DNA of 64,000 nucleotides, taken from assembly GCF_910591885.1 (NCBI RefSeq), contig NC_063274.1, forward strand, positions 22,652,164 to 22,716,163. The letters run 5' to 3'. The position numbers were made by a program, and so were the translations under genes. Under the pieces are notes generated by a model. That model saw only the letters and a program-made list of their open reading frames with translations, had not been told where the DNA came from and did not search any database. Positions 50,703 through 62,238 of this stretch are shown one piece after another; position 1 is the first letter of the stretch; each line of letters opens with the position of its first letter. Origin of the DNA: Bombus terrestris. Taxonomy: Eukaryota > Arthropoda > Insecta > Hymenoptera > Apidae.

Positions 50703-50818
50703 GGGTATATCGCGCGCTCACGGGTATACGTTATACATATGTATAGCACATACATACATACGTAGGCGATGGAGAACGAACTGTTGAAAGTAAAGGTGGT
50801 ATTGTGATGTTGTGAAAG

Positions 50819-50976
50819 GTGCCTCGATCGAAAGCAATGGTTCCCACCGGAAGAACCGCAGTCCTGCAACAGAAAGCCGGGTATCTATCGGTCCAGAATC
50901 TGCTGCGATAAAGAGTACTGCAACCTGAATTTATATCCGGCCTTGCTATCTCCCGACTCGCCTGAATTATCCTCAG
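50819..50976 (+). CDS. babo: babo alternative ligand-binding exon 3a
   Basis: Acceptor TGTGAAAG|GTGCC and donor CCTCAG|GTATTC. 158 nt, phase 2 in and phase 1 out. After exon 2 it reads R-C-LDRKQWFPPEEPQSCN, RKPGIYRSRICC, DKEYCNLNLYP and ALLSPDSPELSS. The pattern C...C...CC-x4-CN is the second half of the type I receptor three-finger fold; ALK-type receptors have C-x-FPP-x-RP-x-C...CC...CN here. The polypyrimidine tract next to the acceptor is very poor, as expected for a regulated exon. It shares both phases and the first Cys with exon 3b, so the two are best read as mutually exclusive. Confidence 0.88.
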
Positions 50977-53900
50977 GTATTCTTTTCGCTGTTCTCGACC
51001 AGCGTAGAAAACCTTCCACCTACGTGTTTTCTATTTTTTCCCCATTCTAATCTTTTGTTTCTTTTTTCGTTCCATGCCTTGTTTTATTATTATTAGGTTA
51101 ACAGGAAATAAATAGCCAATGAAATGATTGTTTAGATTTTCAAAAATCAATTCTTCTTTATAAAATCAATTCTTTATAAGAAGTTTTCATACAAATTCTA
51201 TATTACGAGAAAGATTGAACTTTCGCAAAATTTTGCATTTAAGTAAATCCACGAGTCAAAGTTTTCCCGATGTGAATAATAATTTATACCGGCAGTTATC
51301 TTATAAAAAGTAATAATTGAATTAAAATACGTACGAAACTATGATACACCTATTCTTACCTATTCTCCTATTATCTATGCTTTGTGTACGCTATATATGT
51401 ATACAATAATCTGCTTTTCACGGATTATCACATTTTGAAACAATGAATTCTGTCAATATACATATTCGTTAATTTGAGAATGTTAATCTGAATTTTACAA
51501 GATATGAATTTATATTTTATTAAACAAATAGTGCATCGTATACAATTGATGCTTTTTATTCAAAGAGAAGAAGACCATCGTAATTAATTAAACATCTGGC
51601 ATAGCGTAATCACATAAAGTACAATACTTTTTATGATCTGTCGCTAGTACCTAATCTTCTAGTTGATGTGATTTATGAAATTAATCGTTAATTCTACAAC
51701 ATAAACATTTTCAAACAAAAAATGTTTGCAACTGATAAACCTTTTACTTGTCGCGAATAATACTTCCGATTATCGGTTATTAATTAAATAACGTGTTATA
51801 CTATTATACCATCCAATGTTAAAGTTTACAATTATTTTTTAATAAACTATGATAATCGATAGATCGATAAGTTATATAATTTATTTGGATAAATTATTAT
51901 CTAATGATAATGTTCGTAATTTTTTTTGTTAAATTCTTATTCATTGATGAAGTATACAATTTTTTTTTGGATCAATTAATATGTAATTATAAACTTGGAA
52001 GTCTTTTTAGATAAACTATTGCTCGATGATAATGTTTGAAATTTTCTTTAGATGAACTACTATATATATTGTCGAATAACATAGAATCTGTAATTCTTTT
52101 TGGATAAACTACGTATTGTCCAATTTCTTTGATGTACCGATATTACATATTTGTGTCAAGTGCTCGCAATATTTTGGATCATTCATGATTATTTGCGTAT
52201 TTCGCATTTCTGCCGATGAAAACTCACATTAACAAGGTTCGTAAATATTTTCCGTGGCCGGTGGATACGCTGTTAGTTAACATTTTCCGAATATATTCCT
52301 GTTCACAAATGTTTCAATGCAAATTTTTGTGAACATATGTTAGAAATGCGCCGTTACTAGATATAGAAGAATATCGAATAAAATTTGTGTCTGAGAATTG
52401 AATTACAAAATAATAGAAAAAAGATTACTGAAAGATAAATAAAAAGAGATTACTCGAATTACAAAAATATCGATTGGCTATTTATTTTCAATTAATGTGA
52501 TATTTTTTTTCATTTGTTTTATTCTTCATTTTTTTTTATTAACATATTTGTGCGACGATTTGCGAGGCGCATAACAATAATATTATATTATGTGCATTTA
52601 GACGTGCGAAAAAGCCGTGTTCTGCTGCAAACGCAAGCAACACACTAATCCATTGGTGTATTCATCATCCTGTTGGTTAGGATTAGAACTTAGGAGACAC
52701 GCGTAACTGGTATGACCCGAGTTTTATAAATCGATGCTGGGACGAAATTGCAAAATGATTCTCGTAATGTTTACCCATAGGGTTTGTCACACTTTGCGAC
52801 CGATGCGATTGATTCCGAAAAAAAAAGAAATTGTGATTGCGATTGAAAACTGTGTCGATCTTCGTGTCACTTTTTCGATACGATCCCAAGCAAAAGAAAA
52901 CAAAGTTCTTCCAAGTTGTTCATTGTCACTATCGTGCTGTTATTTGGTTGGATCGGAATGGAAGTTGTGCTCGTTAGAACAGATAGGAGGGAGAGTAACG
53001 ATGATGGAACTTTATTGTTACGATTATATAACTGTTGTGTTACAACGTGCAATCCCTGCTTTGAATAAAATTGGCTACTTGAGTTATGGATATATGTATA
53101 CTTTATTATAATTTCATTGTATTTGTATAGTAAGTCAGAAAAATATTCAGATATTGATATAGATTTGTCTTTTATGCCCTATATTTTATGTTGTTACGTT
53201 ACAGCATAGTACAAAAGTTAATGATAATTAATTATTTCTATATACTAAAAATACAAAATTTTTTTATGTATTGCAGACGCTTAATCACATACTACCTACT
53301 AGTCGCGCGAAATAATAACAAATTAATTATAAAAAAAGTAGATGAATGAAGAGTTGATATTATTTTACGATAAGAATAATTATTATTTAATGTGAGGATT
53401 ACAGTGGTTTTGAGCATCTCGTGGCAGCCGTATCGAAAAGACTTACATTTAGCCTAAACACAATAAATACATTTATGATATTCATTTTTGAACTATAGTA
53501 GACGTTTACAATTGTTGTAGCTTCGCATATGTGTTCGCATTGTGCATCGGGCCTTTAAGGTCGCTCCCTTATAAAACAGAAGATAAGCAGCCGGCAACAA
53601 ACACTAACACATCCGCTGCCACAAACGTGCAACTATAGGCAGAAATACGCTGTATACCAGCAGTTCTTCGCGAATATCTCGCGAATTAAACAAGTTTTGC
53701 CCTTATATGGGTAGGAAAAAGTTATTCAAAAAATCAATTACAATTACTACAGTATATTCAAAGATCATCGAAATCGGAGTCCAGTTAGTCTTTCTACAGT
53801 TTTACTTTAAAACTTTCTAACGATCCAATTCAGAATTATTCGAATTAAATTTGCTCCAAGCAGAGCTTTCTGCTATTATTACTTTTGCTCTTTGATATGT

Positions 53901-56322
53901 ACTCCAATCTACCGTTTATCGTTTATACAGTTTAACGAATATTGTTTCCAATTATCATCATCATGTTGTATAGAAAATAGCAAACGTTCTGACAATGAGA
54001 GGGCGTATGAGACAAAAGCATATTCCTTGCATTATACTAAATAATTTTAAGAAAAACTTGTAAAAAGATCGAAATATCAACGAATCTGTAAGAAGATGTT
54101 TCGACGTGATACCACCACGCAATGTCGTGATACCACCAGAGCGGAAGCGAAGGAAGCGTATTCGCGAGATTTAAAAATAGAGATTTCGGAATCGAGAAGA
54201 AACGAGCAGAACTTTTCAAACCAGCCAATACAGTTTGCGATTTTATTTCGTGACTAGATTGTTTCCTTATAACATTCATTATAATTGCCATCTTTAATCG
54301 ATTCAATTTTTAATCGCAAATACGCATGAAACTGTCCCATTAAAAAATTCTATGGACCTTTTTATTATTTTTTATTCTTTCGTTATTTTTCTCTTCTCTT
54401 TTTTATTACAGTACTCCAGATTAATCGAATCTTTAACCAGATAAATAAATGACCGGTTATACTGGAAACATATAGTAATTATTATTTATCTGTTTTTAAA
54501 TAAAAAGAATGAAAATAGCGTGCATGTATATATAATGCTGTTTACCTGAACAAAAATGTGACTAGTTAAAGGTGCATATCCATTAAATCACCATCTAACC
54601 GGACATTTACTGTATTATGTTATATGCGTGGAAACCGTTTTTCACGGAAATATTTTTCCATTCGACTCCGATTCAACTCTACATAATACATATGAATATG
54701 ACCATCTAAACCGTATCTACTACCAATATGGTGCTCGCCCACATCTTCTTCTTCTTATATTATAATTAACTGTGAAAACGGACGCAATAGCGAATTTCCT
54801 AACGAGATCATTAACTGCATTTCTTGCAGTCGTATGTATATACGTAGCAAGTATCGTAATCATAAACGTAGTGCTCGTGTTTCTTTTCTCCTATTCTCAG
54901 ACTTTCTCATTATTTCTTTTCCTATTTTTTCTTTTTCCTCTTTATCTATCCCGTATTTTGCCCCTTTCCAATTCACCAACATACTTTACTCTGCGAACAC
55001 ACATGTTTGGGATGTGCACCCGATTAAAATTTCGCCGCTCATAAATACCATTCTTCCTTTCTGGAACAACTCAAATCTCCCTTTTCTCGACTCTCGTGTT
55101 TCATATTTTACATTTGTTAACGCACCACTATTTAGGTTCAAATAGCGTGACGACGCGTCCACGTTATGCACTCATAGCTTAACACGAACGTATTCCCCCT
55201 ATCGCGGATCGAACTTTATACAGCTGGAGATCTGATATATCTTTCTTAACATGATTCGTGTTACGTGAGCCATCGTACTTTATTTTAAAATCCTAGAAAT
55301 GTTTGAAAGACTGTAAAGTTAAATCTTAAACAACTAAGATGGATGCAAGGACAGATTGGCTATAATTAGTAAAACAAATACAATATTACGAACAATGTTA
55401 CAGAATAACCTAAACCAAATCTAATTAAAGCTATTTTAATCATCTATGACTCAACGATACCAATTAATAATTAAAATAATTAAAAATTTCCAATCTTCCT
55501 CCGTTTTATAATAGTTTCTTAGAAGGCCCAGATCTTAACGACTAACGACTAACGATGTATCATCTTCGACATTTTTTCCGTCAATTGTGTATATTTGTAG
55601 TTATATATCGAATCCAAGTCACCTTGTACATTATATATTCTTAGCCTTCGAATTGGATCGGCTGCGAATCAAACTTTTTACCTGCGTTAATTTCAGGGTC
55701 TCGAAAATAACAGTGAGATCGTTTCTGAAAGAAACTGTTCGAAGGGCAAAAGAACAGAGAGGAGCTCGATGTTTGGACAGTGACGTAAAATCTTCTCGGG
55801 TTTATGATTCCGTTCGTGTTATGCTTTCGCGTACATACACTCACGGTTTGTCTATTAAAACTAAAACAGGTGAGAGCTCGCAAAGCTATAGGAACCACGT
55901 GTTACACGCATCTAAATAGAGTATAGAGTATAGAGCATAGAATAGATAAATGTTCTTTTCATGACCTTGAATGCTTCTCCACTGAGTATCTGTTACTTGC
56001 TCAGTTCGTTACTTGGTTTCTTTTTCGCCGGTATGGATATCCATTGGATTGGAGATTGGAGAGAACGGTCTTAACGGTCTTCAAATAAAAACAGATTATC
56101 CAATTTAACAGGCTTTTGTTAATACCTCGTAAAACGATCGATTAACGTAGGCTGTAGTAGTATTCCTATATCTGATATATTTTATGATAATTCTCTAATT
56201 CTCGACAATGTTTAAATTTCGCAACGTTTAAGATACCCAGATAATACCGTTATAATATGCAAATTCTTAAAGAGAAAGTTCTTCCTCGCCTGCATACATA
56301 CATATATACAGTAGGTACGTAT

Positions 56323-56480
56323 CTACTACCGTTCAAAAGTATTTGGGCATTTGCTTATTTTTGGTAGAATGCATTTTAGAGTAAGAAAGAAAACGTATCT
56401 TGTGTATTGATAAATCGAAAGAACTGCATTCTGTATCATTGTTATGATATGATAGAATTAATTTTATTATGATGTGAACA
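56323..56480 (+). mobile_element. Tc1-like transposon end, family shared with 60.4 kb
   Basis: CTACCGTTCAAAAGTATTTG then GGCATTTGCTTATTTTTGGT is a Tc1-type terminus. The following ~120 bp resembles the complement of 60.29-60.45 kb, for example GTTATGATATGATAGAATT against GCTATGTATGATAGAATAT. Confidence 0.5.
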
Positions 56481-59400
56481 AGTTATGGCAGTTATTTTTC
56501 AATAAAATTGATAATAAAACATTCTGGGAAAGTTATTTATCCTCAACAAATAGATTTTCTAAATCTATATCGTGATTAATTCAAACAATAACGTTTCAAA
56601 CCAATACATACATCGATTAATCGCGTTTCAAATCTCAATATACTGTTGATCAATTTTTAAACAAATAATTAAAATGTGTTGTTTATTGATCCTAAAAGAA
56701 AAAAAATTATGAATATTGCTGTTATAACCATTAGCTTCCGATTAATTTGTACATTTTACTAATATTCATGTACTGTTGTTAGAAATTAGCTAATGTGTCA
56801 GAATACTCAATGAACGTTAGTATGTAGTGATATGTATTGTATATATGTACATGTACAGTTAATTAATTAATTAATGTACAGTTAATAATTATCATCCATT
56901 ATATAATAATTCATTCGGAGCAATTTGAATTTTCTGTTCTAAAAAATACAACTAATCATCGGAAATTGTTTCCTTCCATTTTTTCACCCCCTTTTCCCGC
57001 TTTTATCTAACTTTCACTTTTCTAGTTTTTCCAATTTTTGCCTGACGTATTCTCATACAGCTCGACTACCATTGTGACACGTTTCGCGTGTAATCGATTA
57101 TCGATCGAGCACAAATCCTTTGGCGCTCGATTCAGGAAAATAAATTCAATCCCATTTCAAGAATGGATTCAGCATAAAAAAACCATACAGATATGTGTCA
57201 TATTTCACATACGGAGTCGAATGGAAAAAATATTTTCTTTGCTCGGATTCATCTTCTTACTCAAGCTATATTGTTTGTTTTAATAAATTTAATCAATATC
57301 GTTGAATTTTGCGTAAATGATGCTTAATATTGCTTGAGAATATCAACATCGGTGACAATGATTAGCGATTATCTATCCGCTAACGATATGTACTTCATTT
57401 TTTAAAATTCTTTCATTTAATATGAAATGTATATATATTCCTATATTTTGCCTTGGGAAATTTGGCAAATAAAGCATATATAACAAACTTTTTCGTCCCA
57501 GATACACATCGAAACACGAATAAATCGCCTAAAAGAAGAAGCACGTTAAAAAATGCAATAATTTGAAAAATGTTAAAAATTCGATATTTTTTTGTTATTA
57601 CATAATAATTTAATGATATAATATAATATAGTATAATCCAATACTTATTATGCAAACTTGAGTAAATTTTTGATATATCACGAAATAATGAAAAAATTGT
57701 CCATTTATATACGGACTGAAAATCACAATTCACATTCTTGTAGATCAGGATTTTAAGAATTTCAATTTAGTCACGTACTGCAACTTTTAGAGTTATCATC
57801 CCTTTAATTTCATAGTTTATCAAGTTATAACTTCATTCTCTGCAGCGATACATTTTCATAATTTAAAAAAATATAATCAGTCTTTATCATAATAAATGTA
57901 GCACAGTTTTATGAAAACCAGCAACGGTGAGTGGACTGATACCGCTAAAATTTCTAGTCCACCGTATTTAAAAGAATTTAATGCTAGTATTTTTTTTACA
58001 AAAAGAGGAGATATAATCACGTCCTAAATTTGCGTAAATCGTACTAAACGCTGTTCAAAATTGTTAAGAATAAGAGAAAAAAGTAAAGCATAGACAAGCA
58101 TAGATAAACATATCGTATGTAGCATGAAGGAACATTCGAGATTTCGTACATGGTTTGGCTTGTACAAAACGCGCGCGTTCGAACTACAGCTCGTTGTGGA
58201 TCATCTTGAGGCTTGTTTCGTAACGAGTAACGAGTTGCGATCTTCGTATGTACAATGTACACTCGCATATTTCGTTTGGATTTTTTGCCCCTTCTGTATT
58301 TCTTGTTTTGCCTTTTTTCTGTGAAAATTTCTATTGATTTCGTCGAACTCCAGGTATGGACGAATTTGACTAACAACATATCACTGCATCTGTGATAGTG
58401 ATGATGATGATGACGATCGTTTGCCTTCTAACTACCGCCGTTTTCTTTTTCTTTCTGGTTTCCTATTCTGTATACGTTTCTTTTTCTTTTGTTTTATTAT
58501 TTTTTATCCTCATTTTGGTGTGTTGGAGAGTTTCGTTTTAATACATTGTGCCTGCTTTAATCCAGCTAGACTTTAACTTTGGCTCAACGACCGAAGAATT
58601 CTCTTCTCGATGAGATCTCGTCATTCTTCTGATTGTGAGATCAATTAACGTTATTAACGAACGAATAAATTCGAAACTCGCACAAACTAGATGGAGTTAA
58701 AAGAACAGCTAAAGCTAACAGCTAAATCGTACACAGAATTTTTAATCTTCGAAAGGTAAAATGGATGGTTATAGCTTTATATTTTATCCACGTGCGAGGC
58801 GGGTACTGGGACCAAGCGGACTTCCAGCGAAACATTCTTTAATCATCTAATTTAGCCCACATGACATATGGAATATGTTCGTGAAATATTATAATATATT
58901 GCATAGGTGTAAATTGTTTTTAGTTTTGGTCGATTACTTTCAAATCAGTCATTGATTTTTATGGATTTAAGTATTTGCGATATTCTACATATTAGGAACC
59001 AAAAATAACGGTTTTTAAAATTTTACAAGGAAAGTCATTGAGAAAAAGTTAAACAAATTTTTTCTTCAACGGAAGACAGTGATCGTGAAATTTTAAAGAA
59101 GCCTTTTTAAAAGATGAAAAAATATCAGTATTTAAATGTTATTGTATAAGTATGAATACTAATTAGAATTTGTTTGGTTACCGGTAATCATTATAGATAC
59201 ATATGTACATAGATGATGGAAATTTTGTTTAGTTACTTTCAATTATCTATTAGCGTCTAATACTAATACGAATATGTGGTAGAGTTGATAATGGTAGATG
59301 ATAGAAACTAGTTGAACAAAAAAATGTTTCGTCCTCTATAATGTCGATAATGATTACTGGCAACAAAAAATAGTATTATCATCATTATAGAAATTCACAT

Positions 59401-60289
59401 TAAATCTTCATCTCTCAATCGAGATAAGGTGTTTGATTTCAGGCGAACATTCGCGACTTTAAAATAAGCGGTACGCGGCTGGGTCCCTATGAACCCTATA
59501 TCCGCCGTGCGAGGGTTAACTACTTTTATTCTATTCTTTACTTTTCTTTTTTCTTTTTTACTGTTTGCTCTGTGTACACTGGCCGGGAGAGAAATAACGG
59601 GATTTCAGGAACGACGATCTGCTACGACTGGCTACCCCCACTGTCAGGTATCACAAACGAGTGTTGAATTGCACGGTGTTGAACAGTTTGTTTCTTCTTC
59701 CCTTTTTCGATTTTTAACAACTCTACCGTTTACACTGTTACCTTCTTTCCGTTTTGAATTTCTTGTTTTTTTCTTCCGCTAGTTTTTTCCCCCTGTTCCT
59801 TTTTCAGCGTTTGCTGAAGTTTGTTTAGCGAGCCCATTCGCGCCAGCATCCGCCTGTTTTAACAGTGGTGCGAAGTAATCAGCGACCGTACACCTCGAAC
59901 GTGTCTTTTTCGCGAGACGGCGATCCCGTGGTATGCTGTACGCAATATATTATACGCTGTACATCGTACCTTTGTACAGATGCATATTTGTGACTCAAAG
60001 CCGGCTACGAATTTTATTCCGCTGTACGCTCGCTTTGCTCGTTTCGAAAAGATTCGCGTGTATATGAGACAATCATGTTATCACGGAATGATGGAGTCTC
60101 GATTAAATATAAAAGGATACGAGCATAATTGCTAAATCGGTAGAACGATGAAGCTTATGATACAGTTGTACTGCCTTTTACTCTTTTTATGTTCCCCTAC
60201 TTCGATTATACAAGTAACAAAATATGTAATTCTATAAATAAGATATGACAGATACAAACGTCAGCTTTATAATTGCGTATTGTCTTTTA

Positions 60290-60453
60290 AAAGTTAATTC
60301 AGTCAATAATATTCTATCATACATAGCTACGATGATCAGAAAGAATAAGATCATTACAGGTATCCATAACCTTGTAATTATGGTACATTTTGTCAAAAGT
60401 AAGCAAATGTGTGGATACTTTTGAATTTTTGAAGGTAGTGTATGCGAAATGTG
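60290..60453 (-). mobile_element. Tc1-like transposon end (minus orientation)
   Basis: The minus strand from 60453 reads CACTACCTTCAAAAATTCAA then AAGTATCCACACATTTGCTT, the same terminus type as at 56323. No transposase was seen in the 4 kb between, so these may be two separate relics. Confidence 0.5.
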
Positions 60454-62086
60454 AATTGTGAAGGGTTTATGGGTTATGGGGAACAAGGAATATCGTACGT
60501 GTCGTAATTAAAATAATTCATTTATCCTCATAGGTCATTATGAGTAAAACTCCATTTCATAAGAATTTTCTTTCAATATTATTTTTAATTATTTTTTTCA
60601 ATATTTTAAAGATTCCATTCTAATGTTATTTCTAACCATTAGATACAAATAATAATTTTTCTTCTTTTCATCTGGTATTGGATGATAAAATATTTAGTTG
60701 CGTCTGTTTGACTTTTAAAATATATCGAATTTTCAAATAAAAATTTATCCATAATAGCATTGAGACGATCTCTATTAGTGATAGCTTTCAAGAGTTAAAC
60801 TAATAAATTTTAAAATTATTAGAACCTGTTCTTATATCTGAAATAATCCACAATTATCTCTGATTATTTAATTTGATGAGTCTAAGATATCATTGTTAAC
60901 TTCTGCAACTTGTATTTCGACGTGTTTTTATAAAACACGTTCCTTGAGTAACACGTTCGTTGCTTCGTTACGTCGCGTCGTTACGTTTCCAAACGCGAAT
61001 TGATATTTTTAGATAATGATCTCATGGTTGTTGAAGGTTTCATGACTTCTTTGTTATGCAATCTTAAATCTTGGCTTATCAAATTGAATGAAATTATTAT
61101 TATTAATTGCAAGAAATTCCTTCGTTTCTCCGTCGCTCATCTTTAATTTCTCAACTCACCATTTAATTTAATCTATTAACTGACTTGTCTCTGAAATAGC
61201 AGCTTCTGTAATTGTGAAAATAAGGTTTAATAGACGTAACACCAATTTTAGTTTGATTTATTTTAGCACTTTTGAATCAAATAAAATATAGTGGCTCTTA
61301 TACGAAAGTATTTTAACACTTGCAGAAACTTTTTATGGATATTGATATACATTTATAGTGAGTGTATTAAAAAACATTTTGAAATTTTATGAACATGATA
61401 CTGATACACGACTAACATAATTATGTTGGTTCAATTTGAAATGGATTTAAAAATGTGAATATATAGAAGTTAAAAGTTTATTGCAATTTATTGCAACACT
61501 TCGCACGGATCATCAAAGTATTCAAGCATTAAATTATTCATTACATGAATAAACCACGATACATATTTAGTGGAGCCACGTTAAAGTACTAATTATATGT
61601 AGATTTAAGACCATTATTTATGTTGTACTAGCTTCTCACTAACAGTAAGTTTTGGAATACTTTCGTGAGCTATTCGTGGATGAACAATTTGAATGACGAA
61701 TTAGCTATCTTTTTTCAGTTAATAGGTTAAAAATAAAGAAGGAAATGGGAATTAAGATAAAATGAAAATGATAAAAAGAGAAAACGTATCTTATGTTATT
61801 TTATCGTTCTACCATCGCGTCGCGTCGCACCGCGGTGAATACTACTCGCGAGAGTCGCGTTCTCCCTTGAGAGTAACGTACATATACATATACATATACA
61901 CATACATATGTGCGTATGCTCCTTAACATTGCCCTTGATATTTCTCACGGAGTAACGTCAAGTGTCCCCAGCCGTGATCCAAAAGCACGATTATCCCCCC
62001 CCCCCCCTAAATGACATTACACGTTGTGGTTTGCCTCTTTCTTGGTTTTTTTTTAATTCTGAAACTGGTGCAAACTCGGCTTGAAG

Positions 62087-62238
62087 GTGCGTGCATAAAC
62101 AGCTGTCGTCGTCGCAGCCCGAGCCGCTCATCTTCTGCATGACGAGCGACTCGCGAAACACGACCTTTGTCATCGAGTGCTGCAAAGAGGATTTTTGCAA
62201 TCGGGATCTGAAACCTCAGCTACACCCTCGCAACAAAG
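62087..62238 (+). CDS. babo: babo alternative ligand-binding exon 3b
   Basis: Acceptor CTTGAAG|GTGC and donor CAACAAAG|GTACAG. 152 nt, phase 2 in and phase 1 out. After exon 2 it reads R-C-VHKQLSSSQPEPLIFC, MTSDSRNTTFVIECC, KEDFCNRDLKP and QLHPRNK. The Cys order matches exon 3a (C, C, CC, C-N), but the text between is largely different. CC-KEDFCNRDL is close to fly Babo CC-DKEDFCNRDLYP. N91-T-T93 is an extra glycosylation sequon not in 3a. Like 3a, it lacks a pyrimidine tract directly at the acceptor; the T-run is about 30 nt further upstream. Choosing 3a or 3b would change the ligand-contact face. Confidence 0.92.

Larger units (their letters stand above)
44469..50818 (+). other. babo intron 2 (to alternative exon 3a)
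   Basis: About 6.3 kb, AT-rich, with no gene recognised. It contains the inverted-repeat elements at 45.1-45.56 and 47.07-47.66 kb, a hairpin at 48.28 kb, the CGATA satellite at 49.4 kb and the purine tract at 50.6 kb. A small GC-rich patch at 45.95-46.03 kb has nested inverted repeats (CGCGGTG with CACCGCG, TGCGTT with AACGCA). Confidence 0.7.
50977..62086 (+). other. babo intron between alternative exons 3a and 3b (11.1 kb)
   Basis: AT-rich. No independent gene was recognised. Two Tc1-like ends in opposite orientation (56.3 and 60.4 kb) are listed separately. GC-richer patches lie at 53.5-53.7, 58.15-58.28, 59.44-59.66, 59.87-60.06 and 61.81-61.88 kb. The 59.44-59.66 kb patch includes a candidate 39 nt microexon (see findings). 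A run of 10 C bases lies at about 61997-62006, just before exon 3b. Confidence 0.6.

Noticed and set aside
52600..52700. Possible third babo ligand-binding exon: frame TCEKAVFCCKRKQHTNPLVY
   Set aside because: The CC-x5-(T)N spacing recalls the receptor motif, but the Cys before Asn is replaced. The upstream splice site gives the wrong phase (0, not 2), an in-frame stop lies just before it, and there is no phase-1 donor. At best a decayed copy.
58320..58420. Exon-like segment after CTCCAG at 58353
   Set aside because: All three frames close within a few codons or lack a donor in a usable phase, and no match to a receptor exon is seen.
59489..59782. 97-codon ORF with a hydrophobic Phe/Leu-rich segment
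   Set aside because: The hydrophobic part is a pyrimidine-rich tract, probably a splice-related or chance sequence, and no family is recognised.
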